Shown piece after piece: positions 8,804 to 16,369 of a stretch of 64,000 nucleotides of DNA. A program made the position numbers and the translations under genes. The notes beneath the pieces were generated by a model that saw only the letters and a program-made list of their open reading frames with translations, searched no databases and was not told where the DNA came from. This stretch comes from Chloroflexota bacterium (lineage in GTDB: Bacteria > Chloroflexota > Anaerolineae > Anaerolineales > Villigracilaceae), in NCBI GenBank assembly GCA_016219545.1, contig JACRMH010000017.1, forward strand, positions 1 to 64,000. Direction: 5' to 3'. How positions within the stretch are numbered: position 1 is the first letter of the stretch; each line of letters starts with the position of its first letter.

Positions 8804-8897
8804 GACCTGACAGGTTTCAGCGTGACGCGAGTCAATTAGACTTCCATGAATGAAAGAAGACTCGATTCACTAGCGCTCTGTGGAAACCCGTCAGGTC
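8804..8897. repeat. 94-bp fold-back element with 15-bp inverted ends
   Basis: GACCTGACAGGTTTC at the left end is the inverse complement of GAAACCCGTCAGGTC at the right end except for one base. Inside there are further short inverted pairs (GAGTC...GACTC). It has no reading frame and resembles a MITE or REP-like hairpin element inserted between the WD40 and EamA genes. Confidence 0.65.
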
Positions 8898-8917
8898 TGT
8901 AAGGGAAATCAAGGTTC

Positions 8918-9979
8918 ATGAATCGAAGTCATATTTCATCCATTATCCAAGCTTTAATTGCCGCGCTTTTATTTGGGGCAAGCGCACCTTTGGCAAAATT
9001 ACTTTTAGGTGAAGTAGAGCCAATTCCGCTGGCCGCCTTTTTATACCTTGGCAGCGGACTTGGCTTGCTGGGTGTAAAACTCTTTCAGCGTATTAATCAG
9101 CAGGGGTTGGATGGTGAAGCGCAAATCAAGAAGCCTGATTATTTATGGTTGGCGGGAGCGATCATCGCCGGCGGCATTGCCGCTCCAATTACTTTACTTT
9201 TCAGTTTGCAAAGCACACCTGCCGCAACAGCATCTTTGCTCTTATGCTTTGAAGGCGTGGCTACAACTCTGATCGCATTTTTCGCTTTCAAAGAATCGAT
9301 CAGTCAGCGCGCATGGTGGGCAATTGCGTTGATCACCCTTGCAAGTATCCTTCTTTCGGTCAACCTAAATGCGGAATGGGGTTTTTCTTTGGGAGCATTG
9401 GGTATTATTGCCGCATGTATCCTTTGGGGAATTGATAATAACTTTACCCGGAATATCTCTGCGAAAGACCCTTTGGTAATTGTCACGGTCAAAGGATTGG
9501 GAGCGGGCAGCTTTTCACTTGGAATGGCGATGATCTTGGGAAATAAACTCCCTGCCTGGGATGTTGTCTTGGGCGCATTGGTATTGGGTAGTTTAAGTTA
9601 TGGGGCGAGCATAGTATTATTTATTCATGCCATGCGTGGACTTGGGGCGGCGCGTACCAGTGCGCTGTTTAGCTCAGCACCGCTTGCAGGGATGATCTTA
9701 TCAATTCTTCTATTTCGAGAATTTCCAAGCTGGATGTTTGTCATTGCTTTTCCACTCATGGTTGCGGGAACGCTATTTTTAGTGAGTGAAGAACATGAGC
9801 ATGACCATGTTCATGAAATGACCATCCATGAACATGCGCACGTCCACGACGATGGGCATCACGAACACGACCATGAAGGTGGGTATCCTAAAAAACATTG
9901 TCACGTTCATACGCATGATGAGCTGATCCATGTTCATCACCACATGCCTGATTTACATCACAGGCATATTCATCCATAA
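8918..9979 (+). CDS. EamA/DMT-family transporter with His-rich C-terminal tail
   Basis: A 353-residue inner-membrane protein. Ten hydrophobic segments (residues about 8-290) and two EamA-type halves identify it as a drug/metabolite transporter superfamily exporter. The last approximately 60 residues are an exceptional histidine-rich tail (clusters such as HEHDHVHEMTIHEHAHVHDD and HVHHHMPDLHHRHIHP), which should bind Zn, Ni, Co or Cu. That tail is not part of the usual EamA fold and suggests metal sensing, buffering or metal efflux. The ribosome binding site is weak. The gene is flanked upstream by a fold-back repeat and downstream by a GNAT gene. Confidence 0.85.
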   Translation: MNRSHISSIIQALIAALLFGASAPLAKLLLGEVEPIPLAAFLYLGSGLGLLGVKLFQRINQQGLDGEAQIKKPDYLWLAGAIIAGGIAAPITLLFSLQSTPAATASLLLCFEGVATTLIAFFAFKESISQRAWWAIALITLASILLSVNLNAEWGFSLGALGIIAACILWGIDNNFTRNISAKDPLVIVTVKGLGAGSFSLGMAMILGNKLPAWDVVLGALVLGSLSYGASIVLFIHAMRGLGAARTSALFSSAPLAGMILSILLFREFPSWMFVIAFPLMVAGTLFLVSEEHEHDHVHEMTIHEHAHVHDDGHHEHDHEGGYPKKHCHVHTHDELIHVHHHMPDLHHRHIHP

Positions 9980-10021
9980 AGGCATAAGACCACAAAAAAC
10001 TTGAAGAAATAGGATTTTCCC

Positions 10022-10939
10022 ATGTCAATCACTCAACGTCCCTTTTCGTATGAGCAGGATAAAGTTCTAATGTCTGCTCTGGCCTATCAATTCCCGGAAA
10101 GTAATCTGCATGTCGTAGACCTGCCTTATCGGTTCAGCTCATGGGCGTTTGATGATCCTGAAAATATCCGTTTATGGTTTGATGAAGATCAACATCTTGT
10201 TGCTTGGTCCGTACTTCAAAGTCCTTTTTGGACAATTGATTATGTCTGCCATCCTGAGGTTGAATCCAAACTGCATGAGGAGATACTATCGTGGGCAGAC
10301 CAGCGTGCCCGATCGGTGACCAATACTGTTTATGGCCGCCCCGCATGGTTTGTGATGGCTTTCTCCGGTCAAGTTGACCGTATTCGCGATCTGGAAAACG
10401 CAGGCTTCAAATGTCAATTGGATGTGGGCGAAAATTCATGGTCAAAGGTGCTGATGCGGCGCTCATCTCAAACCCCGGTAAAAAATTATGAGCCGAATAA
10501 AGGGTTTATTGTCCGCTCATTGGCGGGAGAAAAAGAAGTAAAAGATTATGTCGAACTGCACCAGTCCGTTTTTGAAAGCAAGAACATGACCGTTGATTGG
10601 CGCGCACGCACACTTCAACATCCCGATTACAAACCTGAGTTGGATATTGTTGTTGAATCACCAGAGGGGCGTTTGGTCGCTTTTTGTATTTGCTGGTTCA
10701 ATGAGGGATTACGCGAAGGGCATGTCGAGCCATTGGGCAGTCATCAAGATTTTCGCCGTGATGGGCTTGGACGAGTCGCCCTCTCAGAAGGATTGCGCCG
10801 CCTTCAATCTCTTGGCGTGCAGAATATATTCGTTGAAACGGATAATTACCGGGATGCCGCTTTTCAACTTTATGAGTCATTTGATTTTCAGGTGATACAG
10901 AATGTCCACGTATATCGGAAAGATTTTGAAACTGGGTAA
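10022..10939 (+). CDS. Tandem GNAT-fold N-acetyltransferase
   Basis: 305 residues, twice the length of a single GNAT domain. The C-terminal half (about 155-300) has the acetyl-CoA-binding loop in the form SHQDFRRDGLGRVALSEGL followed by FVETDNYRDAAFQLYESFDF, a standard GNAT ending. The N-terminal half (about 1-140) looks like a degenerate GNAT domain without a clear acetyl-CoA loop. The substrate is unknown. The gene lies 42 bp after the EamA gene on the same strand, so the two may be co-transcribed. No clear Shine-Dalgarno precedes the ATG. Confidence 0.82.
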   Translation: MSITQRPFSYEQDKVLMSALAYQFPESNLHVVDLPYRFSSWAFDDPENIRLWFDEDQHLVAWSVLQSPFWTIDYVCHPEVESKLHEEILSWADQRARSVTNTVYGRPAWFVMAFSGQVDRIRDLENAGFKCQLDVGENSWSKVLMRRSSQTPVKNYEPNKGFIVRSLAGEKEVKDYVELHQSVFESKNMTVDWRARTLQHPDYKPELDIVVESPEGRLVAFCICWFNEGLREGHVEPLGSHQDFRRDGLGRVALSEGLRRLQSLGVQNIFVETDNYRDAAFQLYESFDFQVIQNVHVYRKDFETG

Positions 10940-11091
10940 TATAGAGTCGTTTCGCAAGAGATGCCATGCCCTTCGAGACATGACTTTCCGAAATTTCAAT
11001 TTATGTCGCTCTGAGGGAGCGTGCTGTTCGCGACCGAAGAGTCTTCTAATCGTTGTTGAGAAAGCCACGCCCTGCGAAATTTCCGTAAAAT

Positions 11092-11158
11092 TTAACGCAA
11101 AGCCACCAGGACGCTAAGATTTATTTCTTTCCTTTGCGGCTCTGCGGCTTTGCGTTAA
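11092..11158. repeat. 67-bp element with perfect 13-bp inverted ends
   Basis: TTAACGCAAAGCC at 11092-11104 is the exact inverse complement of GGCTTTGCGTTAA at 11146-11158. The interior is rich in GCAAAG/CTTTGC-like words. It resembles the widespread AACGCAAAG intergenic repeat type. Confidence 0.7.
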
Positions 11159-11174
11159 TAACTCACCTTTCGCG

Positions 11175-11225
11175 GTAGCGCGAGACCATGGTCTCGCGAA
11201 GCAGGCGACATAAATGTCGCGCTAC
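11175..11225. repeat. Nested palindrome of the GTAGCGCGAC type
   Basis: The outer arms GTAGCGCGA and TCGCGCTAC are perfect complements. They enclose two complete palindromes, GAGACCATGGTCTC (11182-11195) and GCGACATAAATGTCGC (11205-11220). The second palindrome recurs twice at 49627-49671. Confidence 0.7.
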
Positions 11226-11304
11226 AGGCTAAACTGCGTAACATCACTTAATAACTTCTATGAAAGCAGTTGAAGGAAAAATAGAAACGCATTATACCGG
11301 AAAC

Positions 11305-12549
11305 CTAGCACTGTCTTATGAGCCATTTCTGCCATTGCTGATTGAATTGATCGTAACTGACCCCAAAGGATGTTTTGACGGCCTTTTTGAAATCATCGGT
11401 TTCGTCGAGGGTGTTTGCCAGCGTCCAAAAACCATCCAGTCCGCCATAGTTTTCGACAGTGAACGCGACCAGTGAGTGCGCGAAACTATAGCTCAACCCA
11501 AAATCCTTTTCCAGTGAATACATGTGCATCAGGTCTTGTTTGGGGAATGTATCGCTTTCATCGAGGATGGGAATGATGTTGCCGGATCGCGCTGAGCCGC
11601 AGGCCCAATAAATATCCTCTTCGGTTGTAGACACATATTCTGCCAGCCCCTCAGACATCCATTCTGCCATCCATCCCGCATGGTTGAAAACATGTGCGTG
11701 AGCCATGTGGGCATATTCATGCGTCAGCGTTGTTTGTAAGTCGCCGTTCCAGCCTAATTCTGGATCGTAGGAACCAAAGGCAAAAGATGAAGGCGCATAT
11801 ATTTCTATCTTGTCTCCAGCCTGACTGTACGAGGCAACGGCATTCATGGGGTTGAAAGGATTCAGACCGTAAATGGGCAGGATCGTCACATTGGCTTTTT
11901 CCTTTGGTGCTTCGCCAAGTACTTGTTCTACGTTGGTGCGGGCAATTTCCATCATGTCCATGGTCTGCTGGTTGACATCGTCTGCCCAGGGATAGGTTGT
12001 AAAAGTAAAGTGTTCGGTGTCGGTGACAACCGGCTCACCGATCTGCGCCACGGTCGGCTCGGTGATGACCCAATTCTCGCCGAGTTTACGGAAGGGCCAG
12101 TTAGCTTGATAACCTCCGTCTGAAGTAAATTCGGCAATGACATAACCAAATTCGCGTCTGTTAATGCTGACCACTGTGAAAGAAAATTCATTCTCTGTGT
12201 GCGTGGATTTTTGATACTCATCAAAGCGGCTGCGGACAATGCGGCGGAAGGGTTTGTTTTCCTGATCAACCACCTGGTCAAGCAGATCCGGGTTGTTATC
12301 GGTAAGCGCCTTGGCGTAAATATCCAGGGATGCTTGTATGCCCGCTTTTATTTCTTCATCACTGAAGCTTGGAGTAGGCGTGGGCGAAGGGGGCGGTACG
12401 GGAGTGGGAGTCTGTGTTGCCGGAATGAATACTGTTGCCGTGGGGACTGGAACGATCTGACTCATTACAGTTTGACACGCGATTTGCGACGAGAGCAGTA
12501 CTGCCAATGCGAGAAAGACTTGAATAAATTTTTGTGATGTGAATTTCAT
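11305..12549 (-). CDS. Putative lipoprotein metallopeptidase, peptidase MA-like gluzincin
   Basis: This 414-residue protein starts with a hydrophobic signal ending in SSQIAC (Cys25), probably a lipoprotein site, although Gln at -3 is not the usual lipobox residue. A Pro/Thr-rich linker (about 35-60) follows. An NTF2-like region (about 65-185) precedes a zinc peptidase domain with HEYAH as the HExxH motif and the downstream glutamate in WMSEGLAEY. This is the gluzincin pattern of the peptidase MA family. It would act outside the cell membrane on unknown proteins. Its start overlaps the stop of the thioesterase gene by 4 bp (ATGA), so the two are translationally coupled. Confidence 0.8.
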   Translation of the reverse strand: MKFTSQKFIQVFLALAVLLSSQIACQTVMSQIVPVPTATVFIPATQTPTPVPPPSPTPTPSFSDEEIKAGIQASLDIYAKALTDNNPDLLDQVVDQENKPFRRIVRSRFDEYQKSTHTENEFSFTVVSINRREFGYVIAEFTSDGGYQANWPFRKLGENWVITEPTVAQIGEPVVTDTEHFTFTTYPWADDVNQQTMDMMEIARTNVEQVLGEAPKEKANVTILPIYGLNPFNPMNAVASYSQAGDKIEIYAPSSFAFGSYDPELGWNGDLQTTLTHEYAHMAHAHVFNHAGWMAEWMSEGLAEYVSTTEEDIYWACGSARSGNIIPILDESDTFPKQDLMHMYSLEKDFGLSYSFAHSLVAFTVENYGGLDGFWTLANTLDETDDFKKAVKTSFGVSYDQFNQQWQKWLIRQC

Positions 12550-12965
12550 TTCAGATCCTCATGAGAGAAAACTTTTGTGACTTCATCAGGGATCGCGCGC
12601 GGACTGCCTGTTTTAACATCCACAAATACCCAATCCGTTTCACCCCTGACCAGGGTCTTGCCATCTGCTTTGCGGACGAATTCATATTTCCGCAAGGACC
12701 TGACCTTGCGAATATTCTCCACCCATGTGCGGATCTCGATCTCTTCGCTTTCAAACGCGGGAAGCAGGTATTCGACCCGATGTTCCCGCACCACCCAGGT
12801 CGCATCGGGTCCCTGGGCTAGTACGCCGCCGATGGACGAGTAATGTTCCACTGCTACATCCTGCATCCATTGCACATAGACCACGTTGTTGACGTGTCCG
12901 TTTTCATCAATTGCCGGGTTGGGAATAATGATTGTTTTTGAATACACAGAGGAAATGGGACTCAT
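12546..12965 (-). CDS. Acyl-CoA thioesterase, 4HBT hot-dog fold
   Basis: A 139-residue hot-dog thioesterase. The active-site region is DENGHVNNVVYVQWM near residues 20-34, the classic 4HBT D-x-x-G-H-V-N-N-x-x-Y motif with the catalytic Asp. The rest matches the YbgC/FadM-type length and the typical RTWVENI and RGETDWVFVD strands. It hydrolyses acyl-CoA or acyl-ACP thioesters. The specific acyl chain cannot be read. It heads a two-gene unit with the downstream metallopeptidase (4-bp overlap). Confidence 0.88.
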   Translation of the reverse strand: MSPISSVYSKTIIIPNPAIDENGHVNNVVYVQWMQDVAVEHYSSIGGVLAQGPDATWVVREHRVEYLLPAFESEEIEIRTWVENIRKVRSLRKYEFVRKADGKTLVRGETDWVFVDVKTGSPRAIPDEVTKVFSHEDLK

Positions 12966-12999
12966 ATCATTTTTTTGTTCGCGTATCAGCTCTTTCTTA

Positions 13000-13030
13000 G
13001 CTCGTTCGGAGGCTTAGCCTCCGAACGAGC
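13000..13030. terminator. Perfect 14-bp palindrome between the CDF exporter and thioesterase genes
   Basis: GCTCGTTCGGAGGC and GCCTCCGAACGAGC are exact complements around a TTA loop, 20 bp after the CDF stop (minus strand). On that strand it is followed by TAAGAAAGAGC rather than a U-run. It may terminate the zinc operon or be another dispersed palindrome. Confidence 0.55.
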
Positions 13031-13049
13031 AGTATAAGAACAGGATATC

Positions 13050-13991
13050 TTATTGGCGGGTAGGGATCGTTTCGTGAATGTCACAGTATAAGATATTTTC
13101 CCCGACACATTCACATTCCAATTGCAAGGTGGCGTGATGGATATTGTATTTATTCGCCAGGATCTCATTCAGGTTTTGTTGTATCGGCAACCCCGCACTG
13201 ACGAGCACGTCATCTGTGATGATGTGTGCCGAAAGAGCGCATAAATTTTCGCTGATGCTCCAGACGTGCAGATCATGGATATTACGCACGCCTTCCACTT
13301 TGAGCAGGTCGCTGACCATTGAGTCCACGTTAATGCTTTCGGGGGAACTTTCCAGCAGGATGTGAATGGCTTGTCGCAAGATGCCCCATGCGTTCCAAAG
13401 GATGAAGATGCCGATCAACACGCTGACCAGTGGATCGAGCCAGTTCCAATTTGTGAAAGCAATGATCACGCCTGCGATGACTGCGCCAATGGTGGACATG
13501 ACATCGCCCATCAAATGCAGGAAGGTGCTTCGCAGGTTGAGGTCATGTTCGCTTCCACTCTTGACCATCCAGGCTGTGGCAAGGTTGATGACGAATGCCA
13601 AAGCGCCGACACCTATCAGGATCGCTGAATCAACTTCGGGTGGGGCAAGGAAGCGATGCCAGGCTTCATAAAAAATCCCCAGCGCAATTAAAATCAAAGT
13701 TGTAGAATTCACCAGCGCAACCAAAATTCCCGCACGATGATAGCCGAAGGTTTTACCTGCATGAGCGGGTTGTGTGGCGAGTTTTACCGCATACCAACTC
13801 AAGCCAAGTGCGATCACATCGGTGAAGTTGTGTGCGGCATCGGTGAGGAGCGCGAGGCTGTTGCCGAAAATTCCCGCGATGATCTCTACGATAACGAATA
13901 CGGCAGTTAATCCAAGTGAGAGCGCGAGACGTTTTGTGGTTTGGTTGGCGAGATTGCCGAAATGGGAATGGGCGTGAGAGTGAGCAGACAT
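13050..13991 (-). CDS. Cation diffusion facilitator, Zn(II) exporter
   Basis: 313 residues with six transmembrane helices (about 22-210) and a cytoplasmic C-terminal domain (about 215-305). Both CDF transport-site HxxxD motifs are present, in TM2 (DAAHNFTD: H54, D58) and TM5 (HLMGD). The N-terminus is His-rich (SAHSHAHSH), which is typical of the zinc-specific ZitB/CzcD/ZnT branch. It is the last gene of an operon headed by an ArsR/SmtB regulator with a complete alpha5 zinc site, so it is most likely the zinc-efflux effector of that operon. It uses proton antiport in characterised relatives. Confidence 0.93.
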   Translation of the reverse strand: MSAHSHAHSHFGNLANQTTKRLALSLGLTAVFVIVEIIAGIFGNSLALLTDAAHNFTDVIALGLSWYAVKLATQPAHAGKTFGYHRAGILVALVNSTTLILIALGIFYEAWHRFLAPPEVDSAILIGVGALAFVINLATAWMVKSGSEHDLNLRSTFLHLMGDVMSTIGAVIAGVIIAFTNWNWLDPLVSVLIGIFILWNAWGILRQAIHILLESSPESINVDSMVSDLLKVEGVRNIHDLHVWSISENLCALSAHIITDDVLVSAGLPIQQNLNEILANKYNIHHATLQLECECVGENILYCDIHETIPTRQ

Positions 13992-14000
13992 GGGATTTTC

Positions 14001-14591
14001 CTATATCCAGCGGCGGACTTGTTTTTGATACGCAAGGTACGACTTGCCATGTGTGCGTGTGAGAAATTCCTCTTCAAGACGCACTTGAATTTGAATAAGA
14101 AGATCGCCTGCGATCATAATGGCGAGGGATGCGGTGCTGGGGAGCACCAGAAATAATCCGAATAGCATAACGCGCATTCCCAAGAAGATGGGGTTGCGGG
14201 ATACCTTGAATAACCCCGTTTGGATCAGTTCAGTTTTGACATCTTCGTCGATGCCGATGCGCCATGATCTTTGCATATGAACTTGTGCGATAAGCACCCA
14301 AACCACTGCACCGATTAACAGGATTTGGCCGATGATAATCAGTATGCCATTGTTCAAATAGGAAATTGGAATGAGGTACTCATACAGATTGGGCAGGAAC
14401 GCAAACAAGATCACTACCAGTGCAACAGCAAGCATGGCGAGTCGGAAGAGAACGCCGATATAGTCATGCGCTGACTCAGATTTTCCAAGTTTGTAAGGGT
14501 TGACCCCGGTCGTCTTCCAAATTCGATAGGATGGCAGGATCATTGCCAGACCAAAAAACAGGATCAGATAGATGAGGAGAAAGAGCTTCAT
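14001..14591 (-). CDS. Isoprenylcysteine carboxyl methyltransferase-like membrane protein
   Basis: 196 residues, about five transmembrane helices, with a C-terminal region VSRNPIFLGMRVMLFG followed by RLEEEFLTRTHGKSYLAYQK. This is the SAM-binding signature of the ICMT/PEMT (phospholipid methyltransferase) family. The start is 17 bp downstream of the end of the rhodanese gene read through its TGA, and the stop is 9 bp before the CDF exporter, so it belongs to the zinc operon. The substrate is unknown; family members methylate lipids, isoprenyl-cysteine or other membrane-embedded targets. Confidence 0.82.
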   Translation of the reverse strand: MKLFLLIYLILFFGLAMILPSYRIWKTTGVNPYKLGKSESAHDYIGVLFRLAMLAVALVVILFAFLPNLYEYLIPISYLNNGILIIIGQILLIGAVVWVLIAQVHMQRSWRIGIDEDVKTELIQTGLFKVSRNPIFLGMRVMLFGLFLVLPSTASLAIMIAGDLLIQIQVRLEEEFLTRTHGKSYLAYQKQVRRWI

Positions 14592-14608
14592 TGAAATTTC
14601 CGTAAATG

Positions 14609-15076
14609 TTACGGCTGTGTGGGATAACCTGCATCAATCCACGGCACTAAGCCACCGAGGATGGGAGTTACATTTTGAAAACCGTTTTCAAGCAGAGTGG
14701 ACGCCGCACGGGCGCTGGATTCTTCGTTGGGTCAGGTACAGTAGGTGATGATCCATTGCGCTTTGTCGAGTTCGCCAAGACGGGCTTCAAGCTCTTCAAG
14801 AGGAATGTTGATCGCACCGGAAATGTGGCTGCCCTGATAGGCTTCCGCGGAGCGGACATCAATAAACAATGCGGACCCTGAATCAAGTGCGGCCTTGGCC
14901 TCAGCCAGTGAAACGCGTTGAATCTCAGGGTAAGTTTCTTCTTCTAAAGCAGTATCAGGGGGTGGGGCAGCGGCCGGAATTTGGCTTGCAAGCATAAGAG
15001 CTGCAACGATCAACAATAACCCGCCGCCAATGAGGATGAGAAGTGGAATTGAGTTATTTTTCTTTTGTAGTGACAT
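14609..15076 (-). CDS. Membrane-anchored rhodanese with in-frame TGA (candidate Sec115)
   Basis: A 155-codon frame with a single internal TGA at codon 115 (14732-14734). Residues 10-31 form a membrane anchor. Residues 45-155 are a rhodanese domain: FIDVRSAEAYQGSHISGAIN, then ITYC113-T-[TGA]-PNEESSARAA, then PILGGLVPWIDAGYP. In this family the TGA position is normally Cys (YCTCPNE), and Cys versus Sec exchange is a hallmark of selenoproteins. The frame continues with perfect rhodanese character for 40 codons after the TGA and ends 17 bp before the next start, matching operon spacing; stopping at the TGA would leave 140 bp. A possible stem (GCGCC/GGCGU, loop CGUGC) lies 17-31 nt after the TGA. 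The alternative is a recent nonsense mutation or sequence error. Confidence 0.65.
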
Positions 15077-15096
15077 TATTATTGTTCCTTTAGTTT

Positions 15097-15387
15097 TTAT
15101 CCATGTTCCACATGGTCAAGTCCCATACTGTAGAGTTTTAGGACATGTTCGTCTTCAAGTGTATAAAAGACCTGACGTCCTTCCTTGCGCGTGCGGACGA
15201 TGCGCATTTGACGCAATCCACGCAACTGATGGGATACAGCAGACTCGGTCATTTTGAGTCCTTCGGCCAGAGCGCTGACACTCATCTCACCTTCGATAAG
15301 CTGAGAGATGATCCGCACACGGCTGGCGTCGCTGAGGGCGCTGAATAGTTCGGCAAGTTGGATGGCTTTGAGTTCGGTGAGTTTCAT
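15097..15387 (-). CDS. ArsR/SmtB-family zinc-responsive repressor
   Basis: A 96-residue winged-helix repressor. The recognition helix region is TESAVSHQLRGLRQM (48-62) and the wing is RTRKEGRQVFYTL. The C-terminal helix carries D79-x-H81-x10-H92-xx-H95, the alpha5 zinc/cobalt sensory site of SmtB/CzrA. The alpha3N cysteines of ArsR/CadC are absent. A 12-2-12 operator overlaps its promoter immediately upstream, so it should be autoregulated and released from DNA by zinc. It heads an operon with a rhodanese, a membrane methyltransferase and a CDF exporter. Confidence 0.93.
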   Translation of the reverse strand: MKLTELKAIQLAELFSALSDASRVRIISQLIEGEMSVSALAEGLKMTESAVSHQLRGLRQMRIVRTRKEGRQVFYTLEDEHVLKLYSMGLDHVEHG

Positions 15388-15395
15388 AATTTATG

Positions 15396-15421
15396 AATAT
15401 ATGAGCAACTGTTCATATATT
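15396..15421 (-). promoter_or_regulatory. 12-2-12 ArsR/SmtB operator
   Basis: AATATATGAGCA - AC - TGTTCATATATT: the arms are inverse complements with a single mismatch. This is the 12-2-12 structure bound by SmtB/CzrA/ZiaR repressors. It lies 9 bp upstream of the repressor start codon and overlaps the -10 box. Confidence 0.88.
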
Positions 15422-15445
15422 ACTGCGAGATAAAAAGAATGTCAA
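15417..15445 (-). promoter_or_regulatory. Promoter of the zinc-efflux operon
   Basis: On the minus strand TTGACA (15440-15445) and TAATAT (15417-15422) are separated by 17 bp. The operator covers the -10 box and the start site, which explains repression by steric block. Confidence 0.8.
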
Positions 15446-15456
15446 GGCGGGAAAGA

Positions 15457-16365
15457 TTACGATGTGTGCGGTGGTAATGGAATCAACAACAGCGGAATAC
15501 GAGTCCGGCGTGCTACATTGGGAGCCACACTGCGCGCCCAAAATGCATCAATGCCGGCCTTGCGATGTGTGCTCAAAATGATCATATCCGATTTGCCATG
15601 TTCGGCTTTGTTGACGATTGTCTGGGTTGGGTCGCCGCGCGCGATCTCTGCCGAAGCGCGAAACCCCTCGCTGGCCAATTCATTGAGATGAGTCTGCAAA
15701 TGTTCTTTGGCGTGTTCTTCTTTAATATCCAAAAGCGCGTTGGTCGTAGATGGCAAAATTGTACTGGTCAGCACTTCATCGCCGCGCAGTGTGCCGAATG
15801 TGGGAATGACACACAGCAAACATAATTCTGCATCGTATGCTTTCGCGAGAGTCTTTGCAATCGGGAAACTGTCATCGTGGATCGACTCGCTGTCAAGCGG
15901 GAGCAGGATCCGGCGCAGGTTGAACGGCTTCTTTTCCGAGATCATCGGTTGCAGCAAAAGCAGGGGCGTTGATCCTTTTGCGACCACCTGATGTGCGATG
16001 CGGCCGAACAACATATCGCGGATGCCGCTTCGTCCGTGCGCGCACATGATGATCAGGTCCGGATCGAATTCGCCGGTGTGTTCGACAATGCTGGTCGGTA
16101 CATCCTTAATCTGTGAGCTGTGGACGTGCCAACTGGTTTTGATCTCCGCTGGAAAAGATTTCTTCGCCAAATCCTGCAAATAAGTTTCCGCTTCCTGCGG
16201 ACGGGTGAGATGCCGCTCATTGTGGATCACTTCCGGTGCGTTTTGTTCAATGATATGCAATAGCGTGACGGGCGCATTTAATTTTTCAGCGAGCGATGCC
16301 GCGGCAGGTAAACCTGCTTCTGCCAAACTTGAACCATCGAGAGGAATAAGTATATTTTTAAACAT
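15457..16365 (-). CDS. Tandem universal stress protein (UspA family)
   Basis: About 302 residues with two Usp domains. Domain 1 (about 1-145) begins MFKNILIPLDGSSLAE and ends with the ATP-binding loop GRSGIRDMLFGRIAHQVV. Domain 2 (about 150-300) has LLPLDSESIHDDS and a degenerate loop near STHRKAGIDAFWARSVA. I prefer the ATG at 16363-16365 to an upstream GTG at 16377, because GGTGG lies 8 nt upstream and Usp domains begin with MFKxILxPxD. It is the last gene of the long metal operon, starting 4 bp after the Nramp stop. Role: stress or nucleotide-binding protein, not defined. Confidence 0.88.
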   Translation of the reverse strand: MFKNILIPLDGSSLAEAGLPAAASLAEKLNAPVTLLHIIEQNAPEVIHNERHLTRPQEAETYLQDLAKKSFPAEIKTSWHVHSSQIKDVPTSIVEHTGEFDPDLIIMCAHGRSGIRDMLFGRIAHQVVAKGSTPLLLLQPMISEKKPFNLRRILLPLDSESIHDDSFPIAKTLAKAYDAELCLLCVIPTFGTLRGDEVLTSTILPSTTNALLDIKEEHAKEHLQTHLNELASEGFRASAEIARGDPTQTIVNKAEHGKSDMIILSTHRKAGIDAFWARSVAPNVARRTRIPLLLIPLPPHTS

Positions 16366-16369
16366 GGGT

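Larger units (their letters stand above)
10940..11304. other. Gene-free stretch filled with palindromic repeats
   Basis: This 365-bp interval between convergent genes holds no credible gene. It contains two separable palindromic elements (11092-11158 and 11175-11225). The left part (about 10950-11075) has degenerate pieces such as GTCGCTCTGAGGGAGCG and CGACCGAAGAGTCT that look like another decayed repeat. Confidence 0.6.

Noticed and set aside
8804..8897. A transposon or insertion sequence end
   Set aside because: No transposase gene is present anywhere in the window; only a non-coding fold-back element can be claimed.
14668..14886. Alternative short frame covering the 3' part of the rhodanese gene, which could make the TGA a true end
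   Set aside because: It encodes a low-complexity Arg/Pro-rich peptide with no domain, whereas the frame through the TGA continues the rhodanese fold.
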